The notes under the pieces are model-generated. The model had not been told where the DNA came from, made no database searches, and worked only from the letters and a program-made list of their open reading frames with translations. Both the position numbers and the translations under genes were made by a program. This document shows positions 52,112 to 62,109 of a DNA stretch of 64,000 nt, one piece after another; the stretch's first letter is position 1; each line of letters begins with the position of its first letter. The DNA comes from Chryseobacterium indicum (GTDB lineage: Bacteria; Bacteroidota; Bacteroidia; Flavobacteriales; Weeksellaceae), in assembly GCF_021504595.1 (NCBI RefSeq), contig NZ_JACSGT010000001.1, forward strand, positions 2,666,001 through 2,730,000. The letters are read 5' to 3'.

Positions 52112-53134
52112 ATGAAATTTACGAATGACAATACTATATACAGGTTTTCTAAAAGCCTGTTTTTTATTTTTCTGTTCAGCTTTTTTACGTTGAGTTATTC
52201 TCAGGGTCCGATCGAAGGAACTCCGACACCGCCAAGTGTTCTTCTTCCCGAAAAAACGGATTTTTCAGAAAATATTACGTATAAAAATGATGTTTCCGGA
52301 AATCCCATCAAATTGGATCTGTACAAACCGAAAAACGCGGGTTCCACAAAAATTCCTGTGGTAATCTATGTTCACGGCGGAGCATGGGCGAAAGGCGATA
52401 AAGTAGTAAGATCCAACAATTACATCGAAAATTTCATTTTAAAACTTGTTGAAAAAAATTATGCTGTGTTAAGCATCGATTACACCCTTGTAAGCGAAAC
52501 CGTACATTTTCCGCTGCCGATTCAGGATACCAAAGATGTGGTGCGATGGGTAAGAAAAAATGCAGATCAGTATCACTTTGATCCCGATAACATAGGGTTT
52601 TTCGGAGCTTCTTCGGGAGCGCATCTTGCTCTGATGGCTGCTTACACGAATGATAATGAATATTTGGGAAGCCCTGAATTATCTTCTTATTCGGCAAAGG
52701 TAAATTATGTGGTTGATAATTTCGGACCGACTGATATTAACAAACTCCTGCATACAAGACTGGGAAAAGTTCCGGTGTCTATTGTAGGTCTGTTCTTTAA
52801 GCCGATTGTTGAAATCAGACAGAAACTGGTTTATGGAATTTCAGGGTACGATATTAATGATGAAAAAAGAAAAGCCATAGATTATCTGGAAACGGTTTCT
52901 CCGATCAATGAGACGGAAAGCGGAATTCCGACCTTTATTCTTCATGGAAATAAAGATAAGGTGGCACCATTAAACCATTCTAAAAAACTGGTAAAAAAAC
53001 TGAAAAAACAAAATATAGAAGCTGAACTTGTTGTGGTTGAAGACGGAACGCACGGTTTCGGAACAACTGATAAAAAATATATGGATCAGCTTACGGATGA
53101 TATGATCCGATTTATTGATGCGCACAAAAAGTAA
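52112..53134 (+). CDS. Secreted alpha/beta hydrolase (carboxylesterase type)
   Basis: The 340-residue protein has an N-terminal signal segment (FSKSLFFIFLFSFFTLSYSQ, residues 11-30) after a 10-residue extension. The hydrolase core carries YVHGGAWAKGDK (oxyanion HGG), FFGASSGAHLALMAA (nucleophile Ser), HGNKDKVAP (Asp) and DGTHGFG (His). This is the BD-FAE/HSL-like esterase type, possibly acting on acetyl or feruloyl esters of polysaccharides. It stands alone downstream of the DUF3037 gene (21-nt gap). Substrate unknown. Confidence 0.88.
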   Translation: MKFTNDNTIYRFSKSLFFIFLFSFFTLSYSQGPIEGTPTPPSVLLPEKTDFSENITYKNDVSGNPIKLDLYKPKNAGSTKIPVVIYVHGGAWAKGDKVVRSNNYIENFILKLVEKNYAVLSIDYTLVSETVHFPLPIQDTKDVVRWVRKNADQYHFDPDNIGFFGASSGAHLALMAAYTNDNEYLGSPELSSYSAKVNYVVDNFGPTDINKLLHTRLGKVPVSIVGLFFKPIVEIRQKLVYGISGYDINDEKRKAIDYLETVSPINETESGIPTFILHGNKDKVAPLNHSKKLVKKLKKQNIEAELVVVEDGTHGFGTTDKKYMDQLTDDMIRFIDAHKK

Positions 53135-53200
53135 AAAGTTTAGTTTAAATTTTAATTGAAGATAATTGCTTTTTAACAAAAAATATTTAACCTTTTTATA

Positions 53201-53378
53201 TAACCACAAAAGGCACAAAAGATAAGATAATCCTTATTCAAAATGCTGATTTTAAAAGAAAAAAGATCACAAGAGTTTTTAAAAATCTTTGATTTTTATT
53301 CTTTTGAGTGCTATGTTTATTCTGGAAATTCGCCTTATTATTATCTTTTGCATCTTTTGCGGTTAATTCTGAAATTAT
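53201..53378. repeat. ACCGCAAAAG inverted-repeat element, copy 4 (reverse orientation)
   Basis: TAACCACAAAAGGCACAAAAGAT on the left and ATCTTTTGCATCTTTTGCGGTTAA on the right bound a body equal to the reverse complement of copies 1-3 (AAAAATCTTTGATTTTTATT, TTCTGGAAATTCGCC). Direct repeats TTTAGTTTAAATTTTAATTG lie outside at about 53140 and 53391. The stretch 53135-53494 holds nothing else. Confidence 0.8.
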
Positions 53379-53494
53379 TTTAAATAGGTTTTAGTTTAAA
53401 TTTTAATTGAAAATAATTTTAACATTTTTTATCAAATGTTTTTAACTATTCGTTACTATGCTTATCTAAAAATTAGAATTTAAACTAATTTCGT

Positions 53495-54592
53495 ATGAAA
53501 ATAAAAAATCTATTTTCTGTTTCTGCTTTTTGTTTTTTAGCATTATCCTGCAGCTCTTCTGATGATATTACGCAACCCTCTTCAGATCCGAACAGTACAG
53601 TTTCTACAACGGAAGCCATGTATTTTCCTCCTTCCAACAGTGATGTATGGGAAACCAAATCTCTTTCTGCATTAAACTGGCATCAGGACAAAGTTCAGGA
53701 TCTTCTGACGTATCTGGAAACCAAACATTCTAAAAGTTTTATGATCCTGCAAAATGGAAGAATCGTTATGGAAAATTATTTTTCGGGCCACACTTCTACT
53801 ACACCTTGGTATTGGGCAAGTGCCGGAAAAACGTTAACCTCAACCGTAACGGGAATTGCAGAACAGGAAGGATTTATCAATATCAACAATAAAGTTTCCA
53901 CATACATCGGAACCGGCTGGACCAGCGCGCCTTTGGCAAAAGAAAATTTAATTACCTGCCGGAATTTACTGACAATGACTTCCGGATTGGACGACAGTCT
54001 CGGAGATGATGTAAGTCCGGCAAATCTACAGTACAAAGCCGATGCAGGAACACGATGGGCGTATCATAATGTCTATGTAAAACTTCAGGATGTTGTAGCC
54101 GCAGCAACGGGGCAAACTTGGTCACAATATTTCAATACCAAACTGAGGGATAAAATCGGGATGACAGGAAACTGGATTCAAAGTGGAGATAACAGTGTAT
54201 ATTGGAGTACAACGAGAAGTATGGCGCGTTTCGGACTGATGGCTTTAAACAACGGAAACTGGAACGGAACACAGATCATTAATTCCAATTATTTTCAAAG
54301 TGCGACAAACACTTCCCAAAGTATCAATTTAGCTTACGGTTATTTGTGGTGGCTGAACGGAAAAACAAGTTATCATATGCCGCAGACTCAGTTTCAGTTC
54401 AACGGAAAACTGATTCCAAGTGCGCCGGATGATATGTTTTGTGCTTTAGGAAAAAATGACCAGAAAATCTATGTCGTTCCAAGCAAAAAACTCGTCATCA
54501 TCAGGATGGGTGATGCTGCAGACAATGTGAATCTTGCCCTTTCGGATTTTGATGATGTACTTTGGCAGAAAATAAATGCGGTGATTAATTAA
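53495..54592 (+). CDS. Class C beta-lactamase-like serine hydrolase lipoprotein
   Basis: The 365-residue protein is a lipoprotein (lipobox ALSC, Cys at about 19) with a Ser/Thr-rich linker (SSDDITQPSSDPNSTVSTTE). The beta-lactamase/esterase fold shows SXXK in WYWASAGKTLTSTV (Ser, Lys) and the YxN-type WAYHNVYVKL. Similar proteins are esterases or D-aminopeptidase-like enzymes, not resistance lactamases. Substrate unknown. No neighbour in the same transcript. Confidence 0.85.
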   Translation: MKIKNLFSVSAFCFLALSCSSSDDITQPSSDPNSTVSTTEAMYFPPSNSDVWETKSLSALNWHQDKVQDLLTYLETKHSKSFMILQNGRIVMENYFSGHTSTTPWYWASAGKTLTSTVTGIAEQEGFININNKVSTYIGTGWTSAPLAKENLITCRNLLTMTSGLDDSLGDDVSPANLQYKADAGTRWAYHNVYVKLQDVVAAATGQTWSQYFNTKLRDKIGMTGNWIQSGDNSVYWSTTRSMARFGLMALNNGNWNGTQIINSNYFQSATNTSQSINLAYGYLWWLNGKTSYHMPQTQFQFNGKLIPSAPDDMFCALGKNDQKIYVVPSKKLVIIRMGDAADNVNLALSDFDDVLWQKINAVIN

Positions 54593-54615
54593 AGTGAATG
54601 GTCAATAATCAATTT

Positions 54616-55097
54616 GCTTCGCAGTGAATTTAACATGATTGAGATAAACTTAACAAAAAAATTAACCATTGACTGCAAAGCTAATTCACCATTCATCTTA
54701 ATTAATGGGTTCTTCATACAACTGACTTCCCCAAAACTGAATATCTCTTTCCGGAAGATTGGAATGATAGAAAACTTCTTTTACTTCTTCGATGATTTTA
54801 GCAACAGCTTCCAGATCGGTCGTTCTGATTCTGGTTTCGTGGTTATCTTTCACGCCGCTTCGCAGTGAATTTAACATGATTGAGATAATCATAATGAAAA
54901 AATTCACCATTGACTGCAAAGCAAATTCACCATTCATCTTAATTAATGGGTTCTTCATACAACTGACTTCCCCAAAACTGAATATCTCTTTCCGGAAGAT
55001 TGGAGTGATAGAAAACTTCTTTTACTTCTTCGATGATTTTAGCAACAGCTTCCGGATCAGTTGTTCGTATTCTGGTTTCATGGTTGTCTTTCACGCC
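54616..55097. repeat. 241-bp tandem duplication of the 3' end of the PLD-like gene
   Basis: GCTTCGCAGTGAATTTAACA begins at 54616 and again at 54857, and the 241-bp unit that follows (downstream flank plus the last ~52 codons of the PLD-like gene on the minus strand) is about 93% the same in both copies. The left copy is a detached fragment with no start of its own; the right copy remains fused to the intact gene. A GCCGCTTC match between the two joints suggests microhomology-driven duplication. Confidence 0.85.
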
Positions 55098-55706
55098 GCT
55101 TCCTGTGAAATTTAAAGAGCCTAAATAGGCAATTTCGTCATCAATGATGTAAATTTTACTGTGAATAAAGGTTTTATTGGTAGAATTTCCGCTATTTGGA
55201 GAAACAAAAACCTTGAAGGGAAAAAGCTGCTTGTAGCTGTACTGGTAAACCTTTGTCCTTTTTATTTTTTTAACGATGGAATCTCTTATGAGAAACATTA
55301 AAATGACAATAATAAATCCGTAAGCAAGTTTAAAATTGTTTAAAAGATACATCAACGGAAGCAAAACCACGCCCAAACCGATCATAGCAAATAACAGAGT
55401 TCCGGAGAGACTTACCAGATTGTCTCTGGTCTGTTTTGCCTTTTCGTCAACGTGTTTATTCTGAATAATCAGTTTATGAATATTCTTGTCGTAGCCGTAA
55501 AAATCTTCGATTTCATCGCTGGTAACCAATCTTATTTTAATTCCTCTGGAATGGAGATGAATCAACTCTTTAATTAAAAAAGGAGAAAGATAAGGAGAAA
55601 CAATTTTCACATTTCTCTGAGCATTTCTGATATCCTGCATCATTTTAGCTCCTGCACTTTTTCCTATATAAATATCACAAACCGCATTGTTGTAAAACAT
55701 ACCCAT
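54939..55706 (-). CDS. Membrane phospholipase D-like protein with one HKD motif
   Basis: The 255-residue protein has one HKD motif (FIHSKIYIIDDEIAYLGSLN, His and Lys) in the C-terminal half and two hydrophobic helices around residues 100-145 (SGTLLFAMIGLGVVLLPLMY; YGFIIVILMFLI). The N-terminal half (IVSPYLSPFLIKELIHLHSR) has PLD-like folds but no first HKD, so it may work as a dimer or be inactive. It could be a nuclease or lipid-processing protein at the membrane. It is alone, upstream of a tandem duplication of its own tail. Confidence 0.8.
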   Translation of the reverse strand: MGMFYNNAVCDIYIGKSAGAKMMQDIRNAQRNVKIVSPYLSPFLIKELIHLHSRGIKIRLVTSDEIEDFYGYDKNIHKLIIQNKHVDEKAKQTRDNLVSLSGTLLFAMIGLGVVLLPLMYLLNNFKLAYGFIIVILMFLIRDSIVKKIKRTKVYQYSYKQLFPFKVFVSPNSGNSTNKTFIHSKIYIIDDEIAYLGSLNFTGSGVKDNHETRIRTTDPEAVAKIIEEVKEVFYHSNLPERDIQFWGSQLYEEPIN

Positions 55707-55769
55707 CGTTCGAAATCAATTTTATTTTCGCTCCAAAGAAAGAAAAAATAAAAAACTTTGCAAAATAAT

Positions 55770-55920
55770 TGGGCGAGAAGTTGGAGGGTGGAAGATGGGA
55801 GTTAGAAGCTGGAGGATGGAAGTTTAAAATCTGTATGCACATTTATTAACATCAAATCTTCCCGCTTCCAACCTACTCCATCCTACTTCCATCTTCTATC
55901 TTCCTACTTCCATCCTATTT
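55770..55920. repeat. Low-complexity GGAAG/CTTCC tract
   Basis: A purine-rich block with GGAGGGTGGAAGATGGGAG and GGAGGATGGAAG is followed by a pyrimidine-rich block with several CATCCTACTTCCATCTTC-type units; together they can fold back on one another. Confidence 0.7.
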
Positions 55921-56733
55921 CCTGCCCTTTTCCACTCTTTTCATTTCGTTGATGAGCAAAGGAAAAGCGGGTTGCGCCATTCCGCCGTGATCAAAGCCCT
56001 GAAGTTCGTATAAAGTGGTTTCTTTATGACCTTTCAGCTTCATCATTCGCGCCATATAAGCGTTTTCTTCATATCTTCCGAGCAGTTCTTTCTCGCGGTC
56101 TCCGGTAATTAATAGCAAAGGCGGTGCATCTGCTCTGATGAAATGCAGCGGTGCATATTCATCAATTCTGGCATCCAGTTCATCAATTCCTTTTTCTTTT
56201 CTTGTGGTAAAATGCGAGATCATCTGTCCGCTGAAAGGAATAATTCCGGCAAATTTATTGGCATCAATTCCGTATTTGTTCAGGTACATTTTATTTAAAC
56301 CTACCATAATGGCAAGATAACCTCCCGCGGAATGTCCTGAAATAAAGACAAGATCTTCACTTCCTCCATAATTTTTAATATTCTTAAAAACCCAAGCTGT
56401 TGCTGCGGCTGCATCTTCAATGTATTTCGGGGCATTAACTTTCGGAGAGAGTCTGTAATTAACTCCAATCACGGCGACTCCTTTATTTTTCAGTCCTTCC
56501 GGAATTTCCTTTTCACCTCCGGTTAAACCTCCGCCGTGAAACCAGATCACCGTCGGAAAATTTTTCACATTTTTCGGAATATAAATATCCAGCACACATC
56601 TTTCATTGATGTAAGCATCGGATTTACTGGTTTTTTCATCGTAATAACGAATATTGTTTTCGGTGCGGTATTCCTGAGAAAAAAGCGGTGTGGAAAACAG
56701 GGTAAGAAGTAAAAATAGCAGAATCCTTTTCAT
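55915..56733 (-). CDS. Secreted alpha/beta hydrolase (BD-FAE-like esterase)
   Basis: I chose ATG at 56733 (MKRILLFLLLTLFSTPLFSQ, signal peptide), 272 residues. The core has VIWFHGGGLTGGEK (oxyanion), VFISGHSAGGYLAIM (nucleophile Ser), LLITGDREKEL (Asp) and GFDHGGM (His). It resembles esterases of the bacterial BD-FAE group. It is downstream of the TonB-dependent receptor on the same strand but after a terminator-like hairpin. Substrate unknown. Confidence 0.88.
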   Translation of the reverse strand: MKRILLFLLLTLFSTPLFSQEYRTENNIRYYDEKTSKSDAYINERCVLDIYIPKNVKNFPTVIWFHGGGLTGGEKEIPEGLKNKGVAVIGVNYRLSPKVNAPKYIEDAAAATAWVFKNIKNYGGSEDLVFISGHSAGGYLAIMVGLNKMYLNKYGIDANKFAGIIPFSGQMISHFTTRKEKGIDELDARIDEYAPLHFIRADAPPLLLITGDREKELLGRYEENAYMARMMKLKGHKETTLYELQGFDHGGMAQPAFPLLINEMKRVEKGRK

Positions 56734-56784
56734 TGTATAACTTTTATGGTTTAAAGATACAAATTGTCTTTCAGCCAAATAAAA

Positions 56785-56816
56785 AATGAACCCGGAAAAA
56801 CCGGATTCATTTCAGA
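56785..56816 (-). terminator. Rho-independent terminator after the TonB-dependent receptor gene
   Basis: The stem AAATGAACCCGG / CCGGATTCATTT with a 5-nt A loop lies 20 nt after the stop of the receptor gene on the minus strand. Confidence 0.8.
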
Positions 56817-56835
56817 TGAGAATTAAAAAAATTAC

Positions 56836-59556
56836 TTAAAAATTAAAGTTAAGTCTTGAGAATACAAATCTTCCGTTCTGCCCAAACTGTGAAGTTGATC
56901 GCGAATAAACGAACTGATCGTTATTGGAGGAAGCAGGTAGATTTTTGGTCGGATAGATATCAAACAGATTATTGACACCAACGGTAAGTCCTATATTTTT
57001 GGTAAACTGATAAGCCAGAGAAACATCGGTTATGATTTTATCTGTTATTTCCTGATGTTCGTTCGGAGAAATGATGCCGTCTCCGTTTGCATCAATAGTA
57101 TCGGGACTCGTTACCTTTCCGAAGTAGGTATTTCTGAGATAGAAAATAGCATCTCCCCAAGTAAGCTGATTGGATAAGCTGGCTTTTACTCTGGGAACTG
57201 CTTCTTCCAGATACACTCTTGATGCTTCGGAAAAATAAACATTTTCCAGATTTGAAGACTGTAATAATCCGGATGAATGGATGGCTCCGACTTTTCTGGT
57301 CCGGTTAAGATTGATCGCAAAATTATTATCCAGTTTGATGTTTGAGAATTTTGCATTATGTGTAAGAACAATATCCAGTCCTCTGGTTTCCGTATCTATG
57401 GCGTTGGTAAAAAGCTGTACAGCATTTACTCTTTCGGCATCGTAGATCAGCTGCGTTGCCGGAGAAACGGCAGATCTTGCAAACTGACCGGTAAGCAGAA
57501 TTCTGTTATCAATTCTGATGAAATATCCGTCTGCGGTAAGCGTAAGTTTTGCCGAAGGGATTTTATAGGTAAATCCTACACTTGCAGATTTTGAAGTCTC
57601 CTGTTTCAGACTTGGAATTCCCAATGAATTGGCAACTTTGGAATCGTTGCTGAACGTTCCCACTTCCAGAAGCTGTCCGTTCGTAAACAAAGTTGACGTT
57701 ACATTATAATAAATCTGATGAATGGAAGGCGCTCTGAATCCTGTAGAACCTGCAAATCTGAAATTAAGGTCTTTATTTACTTTGATTCTTGAAGCTAATT
57801 TATAATTGAATGTAGAACCGAAATCTGAATAATTTTCATATCTCACGGCTGCATCCGCCAATAACCAGTTGGTAAAATTGAATTCAACATCTGCATATCC
57901 TGCAATTGCCTGTCGGTTTTTATTTACTGCGTTTTCGGGTTTAAATCCACTGAAAACCTGAGAACCTCCCGGAAGTGAAGCGCCGAAAAAGTCGGTCGGA
58001 CGAACTGTATTTCCGGTCCAGAGATTTCCGGAAACATCATACGTAGCGTAAGATGCTTCTTCTCCTGCTGTTATTTTGAAATTTTCGTAACGGTGTTCTG
58101 CCCCGAAAGCAACGTTGATTCCGCTCCAGACATCATATTTCTTTGAAAAATCTAAATTGATTGTATTTTGGGAAAATCTTAAACCTCCTGCATCAAATTC
58201 ATTCGGAGAATTGAATCTTAAAGAAGTATTTCCTGTATTTTTAATATCATAACTGAAAGAATTCTGCCCGAAAGTATTGCTGAAATCGATGTTCCAGCCT
58301 TTCCAGTCTCCTTTAATTCCTGCGGAAAGCGAAAGATCCTGAATATCTGTTCCGATTTGCGGCAGATAACCGTTGGGATACAATCCTGTAAATGTTCTGC
58401 TTTGGTTAGGTCTTCTGAAAAACCCTCCCGAAGTTCCGTGTCTGAAACTGTATCCACCAAAAGTATAAACTTTCCAGTTGTCGTTCAGCGGAACTTCCAC
58501 ATTGGCAAAAAGCTGATGGTTATTCAGTTTAGACTGTCCCACCTGCATATTGAAATCTTTTCTGGACAAACCTCTGTAAGCCAGCTCCTGATCCGTCACA
58601 TTCGTATTTAAAATTCCCTGTAATGCGGAAATTGTATTCGCCGACTGGATCTGGTTCTGCAACGTCGGAGAAAAATAATTGACTTCCTGTGCATACTGAT
58701 GAATATAATTGATGATCTGCTGGGAATTCGGAGTATTGTTAATATTCGTGAAAAGGGATGAAAGATTCACGCCGTTATTTAAAGCACGCTGTTCGATCGC
58801 GTTATAAGCATTGAAAATGTTTCCGCTTTCTGTTCCCGCTCTGTAGGTAGGATTTCTGAACTGGGATGTCCACGTAATGTTGTAAAATCCGCCTTTCTTC
58901 CCGATTTTATTTCCGTAGTTAAGGTCTACCTGAATATTCTGTCCGTCAAAATCTCCTGTGTGATCGTTGGCTGTCGGGGTAAGATTTCCGCCGTAGCTTA
59001 GTTGTCCCGTCAGTTTTCCGGTATCTCTTTTCAGTCCTAAATTGATCACTCCGGCAATGGCATCCGAACCGTACTGCGCAGAAGCACCGTCTCTTAAAAC
59101 TTCAATTTTATTAATGGCAAAAGACGGAATGGCATTAAGATCGGTTCCTACTGTTCCTCTTCCGGGAGATCCGTTGACATTGACTAACGCGGAAGTGTGT
59201 CTTCTTTTTCCGTTTACCAAAACCAAAACCTGATCGGGACCCAACCCTCTGAGCTGCGCAGGATCCAAATGATCGGTTCCGTCTGCATTGGTTTGTATGG
59301 TTGATGTAAACGACGGTGCAATGAAATTAAGGATTTGTGCGACGTTGGTTTGCGGTAAAATAACCGAAGATTCTTTGATATTGAAAACGTCCACCGGAAC
59401 CGGACTGTCTGCTTTAGACCTTGCTCCGCCTCTTGATCCTAAAATAACAACTTCTTCTAAGTTGTTTGTTTTTACTGTATCTTTTTCCTGTGCGTACGCA
59501 AATGTTCCCAGGAAAAATAATACTGATGCCGAAAAAATAGTTTTTTTATTCTTCAT
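56836..59556 (-). CDS. TonB-dependent outer-membrane receptor (906 aa)
   Basis: This has a signal peptide (SASVLFFLGTFAYAQ), TonB-box-like VKTNNLEEVVILGSRGG, a plug (LVLVNGKRRHTSALVNVNGS, IEVLRDGASAQYGSDAIAG) and a long barrel ending FSRLNFNF with a C-terminal aromatic Phe. Its form (long plug with ASAQYGSDAIAGVINL) is that of the larger iron-complex or carbohydrate receptors. Substrate unknown. It is alone in its transcript, with a terminator and a BD-FAE-like esterase gene downstream. Confidence 0.93.
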   Translation of the reverse strand: MKNKKTIFSASVLFFLGTFAYAQEKDTVKTNNLEEVVILGSRGGARSKADSPVPVDVFNIKESSVILPQTNVAQILNFIAPSFTSTIQTNADGTDHLDPAQLRGLGPDQVLVLVNGKRRHTSALVNVNGSPGRGTVGTDLNAIPSFAINKIEVLRDGASAQYGSDAIAGVINLGLKRDTGKLTGQLSYGGNLTPTANDHTGDFDGQNIQVDLNYGNKIGKKGGFYNITWTSQFRNPTYRAGTESGNIFNAYNAIEQRALNNGVNLSSLFTNINNTPNSQQIINYIHQYAQEVNYFSPTLQNQIQSANTISALQGILNTNVTDQELAYRGLSRKDFNMQVGQSKLNNHQLFANVEVPLNDNWKVYTFGGYSFRHGTSGGFFRRPNQSRTFTGLYPNGYLPQIGTDIQDLSLSAGIKGDWKGWNIDFSNTFGQNSFSYDIKNTGNTSLRFNSPNEFDAGGLRFSQNTINLDFSKKYDVWSGINVAFGAEHRYENFKITAGEEASYATYDVSGNLWTGNTVRPTDFFGASLPGGSQVFSGFKPENAVNKNRQAIAGYADVEFNFTNWLLADAAVRYENYSDFGSTFNYKLASRIKVNKDLNFRFAGSTGFRAPSIHQIYYNVTSTLFTNGQLLEVGTFSNDSKVANSLGIPSLKQETSKSASVGFTYKIPSAKLTLTADGYFIRIDNRILLTGQFARSAVSPATQLIYDAERVNAVQLFTNAIDTETRGLDIVLTHNAKFSNIKLDNNFAINLNRTRKVGAIHSSGLLQSSNLENVYFSEASRVYLEEAVPRVKASLSNQLTWGDAIFYLRNTYFGKVTSPDTIDANGDGIISPNEHQEITDKIITDVSLAYQFTKNIGLTVGVNNLFDIYPTKNLPASSNNDQFVYSRSTSQFGQNGRFVFSRLNFNF

Positions 59557-59688
59557 ACATTCCTCACTTTAAATTCATGTTTTAAAAGTGCAAATGTAAA
59601 TCATATTTATTAGTCTACAAAATTAATGGACTAAAAGAATACAGAAAATGATTGTTGCTATCTTCCATTTTTAAAATTTAAATAGATT

Positions 59689-62022
59689 TTAGATCTTCGT
59701 CAATTTCGCGTATTTCAGGATAAGATTTTTCTCGCCTTCATGCTGGAAGACTACTTTGGCTTTGATATTCTGAGGATCGGTTCCGTCGAGGAAAGTCACC
59801 TCTCCGATTCCGAAACGGTCGTGTCTTACTTTATCGCCCACTTCAATATCCTGAGAAGAAGCTCCGCTCGGATTGATGATTTTTGCCGTACTTACAGGTT
59901 TTAATTTACGTGGTTCTGCAATCGGTTTTGAGCTGTCGCTTCTTTCGATGGTTTTCTTTTCCACCTTTTTGAAACTTCTCATTTCCGATGGATGTTCATC
60001 AAAAATATTGGATTTGATGCCCGAATTGTTGATAAAACGTTTTTCAATCGCAGGATTTACAAACTCGATATATTCTTCATCTATTTCACTTAGAAATCGT
60101 GAAGGTTCCGCATCGGTAATTTTTCCCCACTGGAAACGTGAAACGGCATAAGAGAAAAACACCTGCTTTTCGGCTCTTGTTAAAGCAACGTAGAAAAGAC
60201 GTCTTTCTTCTTCCAGATCTTCTCTTGTGGAAGAACTCATGAAGCTTGGGAAAAGGTTTTCTTCAAGCCCCACCAAATGTACAACCGGAAATTCGAGACC
60301 TTTTGAAAGGTGGATCGTCATTAACGATACCATATCCTCTTCATTGTTTTTATCCTGCGTATCGGCAGAAAGGGCAATGTTTTCAAGGAAATTCGGTAAG
60401 CTCGGATCTCCGTCTTCCAACTGCATCTGTTCTTCAATGAAACCCTGCATCGAGTTCATTAATTCCTGAACGTTTTCTACACGGGAAATTCCTTCGGGAG
60501 TCTGATCGTCTTTTAAAAATTTAATCAGTCCGCTTCGTTTTGCCACTTCCATTGCAACACTGTACGCAGTTTCCGTTTTCAGCAGCACCTGGAATGCTTT
60601 GATCATCGACCAGAAGTCGTTCAGTTTGTTTAAAACACCGTTGTTTAAGCCTAAATGTGGCGCATACATTGGCAAATTATCGAGAACCTGTGATATGGAA
60701 ACATTTTGTGCATCTGCAAAAACAGTCAGTTTATTCTGGGTGGTTTCTCCAATTCCTCTTACCGGATAATTAATGATTCTCATCAACGCTTCAGAATCGT
60801 TTTCATTGACTAAAAGTCTTAGATAAGCGATGAGATCTTTTACTTCTTTTCTCTGGTAGAAAGAGAGACCTCCGTAGACTTTGTAAGGAATATTTTTTCT
60901 TCTCAGTGCATCTTCAAAAGCACGCGTCTGAGAGTTGGTTCTGTATAAAATGGCAAAATCGCTGTATTTTCTCTGCTCGCGGTTTCTGGTTTCCCAGATG
61001 TTTCCGGCAACGAAATTCGCTTCATCGGCATCGGAAAGTGAGCGGTATACTTTGATTTTTTCGCCTTCTTCATTTTCGCTGAAAACATTTTTCTTGAATT
61101 GCTGAAGGTTTTTCGCGATCACTACATTTGCTGCGTTCACAATATTCTGGGTAGAACGGTAATTCTGCTCCAAAGCCACCGTCATTGCATCCGGATAATC
61201 TTTTTTAAAGTTCAAAATATTGTAGATATTCGCGCCACGGAAGGAATAGATTGACTGTGCATCATCTCCCACAACGCAAATATTTTCAAATTTTGAGGCT
61301 AAGGCTTTAACGATAAGATACTGAGAATGGTTCGTATCCTGGTACTCATCTACAAGAATATATCTGAATCTGTCCTGATATTTTGCTAACACTTCAGGGA
61401 AACGGGTTAACAATTCGTTGGTTTTTAACAGCAAATCGTCAAAATCCATCGATCCGTTTTTGAAGCATTGCTCTACATACCGCTGGTAAATCTGCCCGAT
61501 GAATTTCATATTGGCTTTTTCATCGGCTTCCATCAACTCAGGATTGTTGAAATAAGCTTTTACGGTGATGAGGTTGTTTTTATAGGTCGAAATTCTTGCC
61601 TGAACTTTTTTGGGTTTATACAGATCTGCATCAATATTCATGTCTTTTAACACTTTTTTGATGACATTCAACGCGTCCTGCTGATCGTAAATGGTAAAGT
61701 TGGAAGGATAGCCGAGATAATGCGCCTCATTTCTCAGAATTCTTGCAAAAACAGAGTGGAAGGTTCCCATCCAGAGACTTCTTGCATTGCTCTGTCCCAC
61801 AACTTTTGCAATACGTTCTTTCATTTCTTTTGCTGCCTTATTGGTAAAGGTAAGCGCCAGAATATTGAAAGGATCAATTCCGTTGGTAATGAGATGGGCA
61901 ATACGCATGGTAAGTACACGCGTTTTTCCGGAACCCGCCCCTGCAAGAACCATTAATGGTCCCTGTAATGTGGTAACGGCTTCAAATTGTGATTCATTAA
62001 GTCCTTTCAGATAATCCTCCAT
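59689..62022 (-). CDS. UvrD/PcrA-type superfamily 1 DNA helicase
   Basis: I chose ATG at 62022 (MEDYLKGLNESQFEAVTTLQ, 777 residues), since the longer frame adds eight residues of doubtful origin. SF1A motifs are present: Walker A GAGSGKTRVL, motif II ILVDEYQDTNHSQY, motif III VGDDAQSIYSFRGA, and motifs V/VI VSLMTIHLSKGLEF and VALTRAEKQVFF. The C-terminus has a Tudor-like IEVGDKVRHDRFGIGEVTF, typical of PcrA, that binds RNA polymerase. It unwinds DNA 3'->5' in repair and in transcription-coupled repair. It stands between two genes with their own promoters. Call firm. Confidence 0.93.
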   Translation of the reverse strand: MEDYLKGLNESQFEAVTTLQGPLMVLAGAGSGKTRVLTMRIAHLITNGIDPFNILALTFTNKAAKEMKERIAKVVGQSNARSLWMGTFHSVFARILRNEAHYLGYPSNFTIYDQQDALNVIKKVLKDMNIDADLYKPKKVQARISTYKNNLITVKAYFNNPELMEADEKANMKFIGQIYQRYVEQCFKNGSMDFDDLLLKTNELLTRFPEVLAKYQDRFRYILVDEYQDTNHSQYLIVKALASKFENICVVGDDAQSIYSFRGANIYNILNFKKDYPDAMTVALEQNYRSTQNIVNAANVVIAKNLQQFKKNVFSENEEGEKIKVYRSLSDADEANFVAGNIWETRNREQRKYSDFAILYRTNSQTRAFEDALRRKNIPYKVYGGLSFYQRKEVKDLIAYLRLLVNENDSEALMRIINYPVRGIGETTQNKLTVFADAQNVSISQVLDNLPMYAPHLGLNNGVLNKLNDFWSMIKAFQVLLKTETAYSVAMEVAKRSGLIKFLKDDQTPEGISRVENVQELMNSMQGFIEEQMQLEDGDPSLPNFLENIALSADTQDKNNEEDMVSLMTIHLSKGLEFPVVHLVGLEENLFPSFMSSSTREDLEEERRLFYVALTRAEKQVFFSYAVSRFQWGKITDAEPSRFLSEIDEEYIEFVNPAIEKRFINNSGIKSNIFDEHPSEMRSFKKVEKKTIERSDSSKPIAEPRKLKPVSTAKIINPSGASSQDIEVGDKVRHDRFGIGEVTFLDGTDPQNIKAKVVFQHEGEKNLILKYAKLTKI

Positions 62023-62109
62023 GCTGCAAAAAATTTTTGGGAACACAAAATTAGTGTATTATATGGAGAATTCAAATTTTGGATTTTGATGTTTCAAGAA
62101 AATCTGTTT

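Noticed and set aside
54614..55115. Two plus-strand frames of 84 and 107 codons
   Set aside because: Antisense to the duplicated PLD-like 3' end; their similarity to each other is explained by the tandem duplication.
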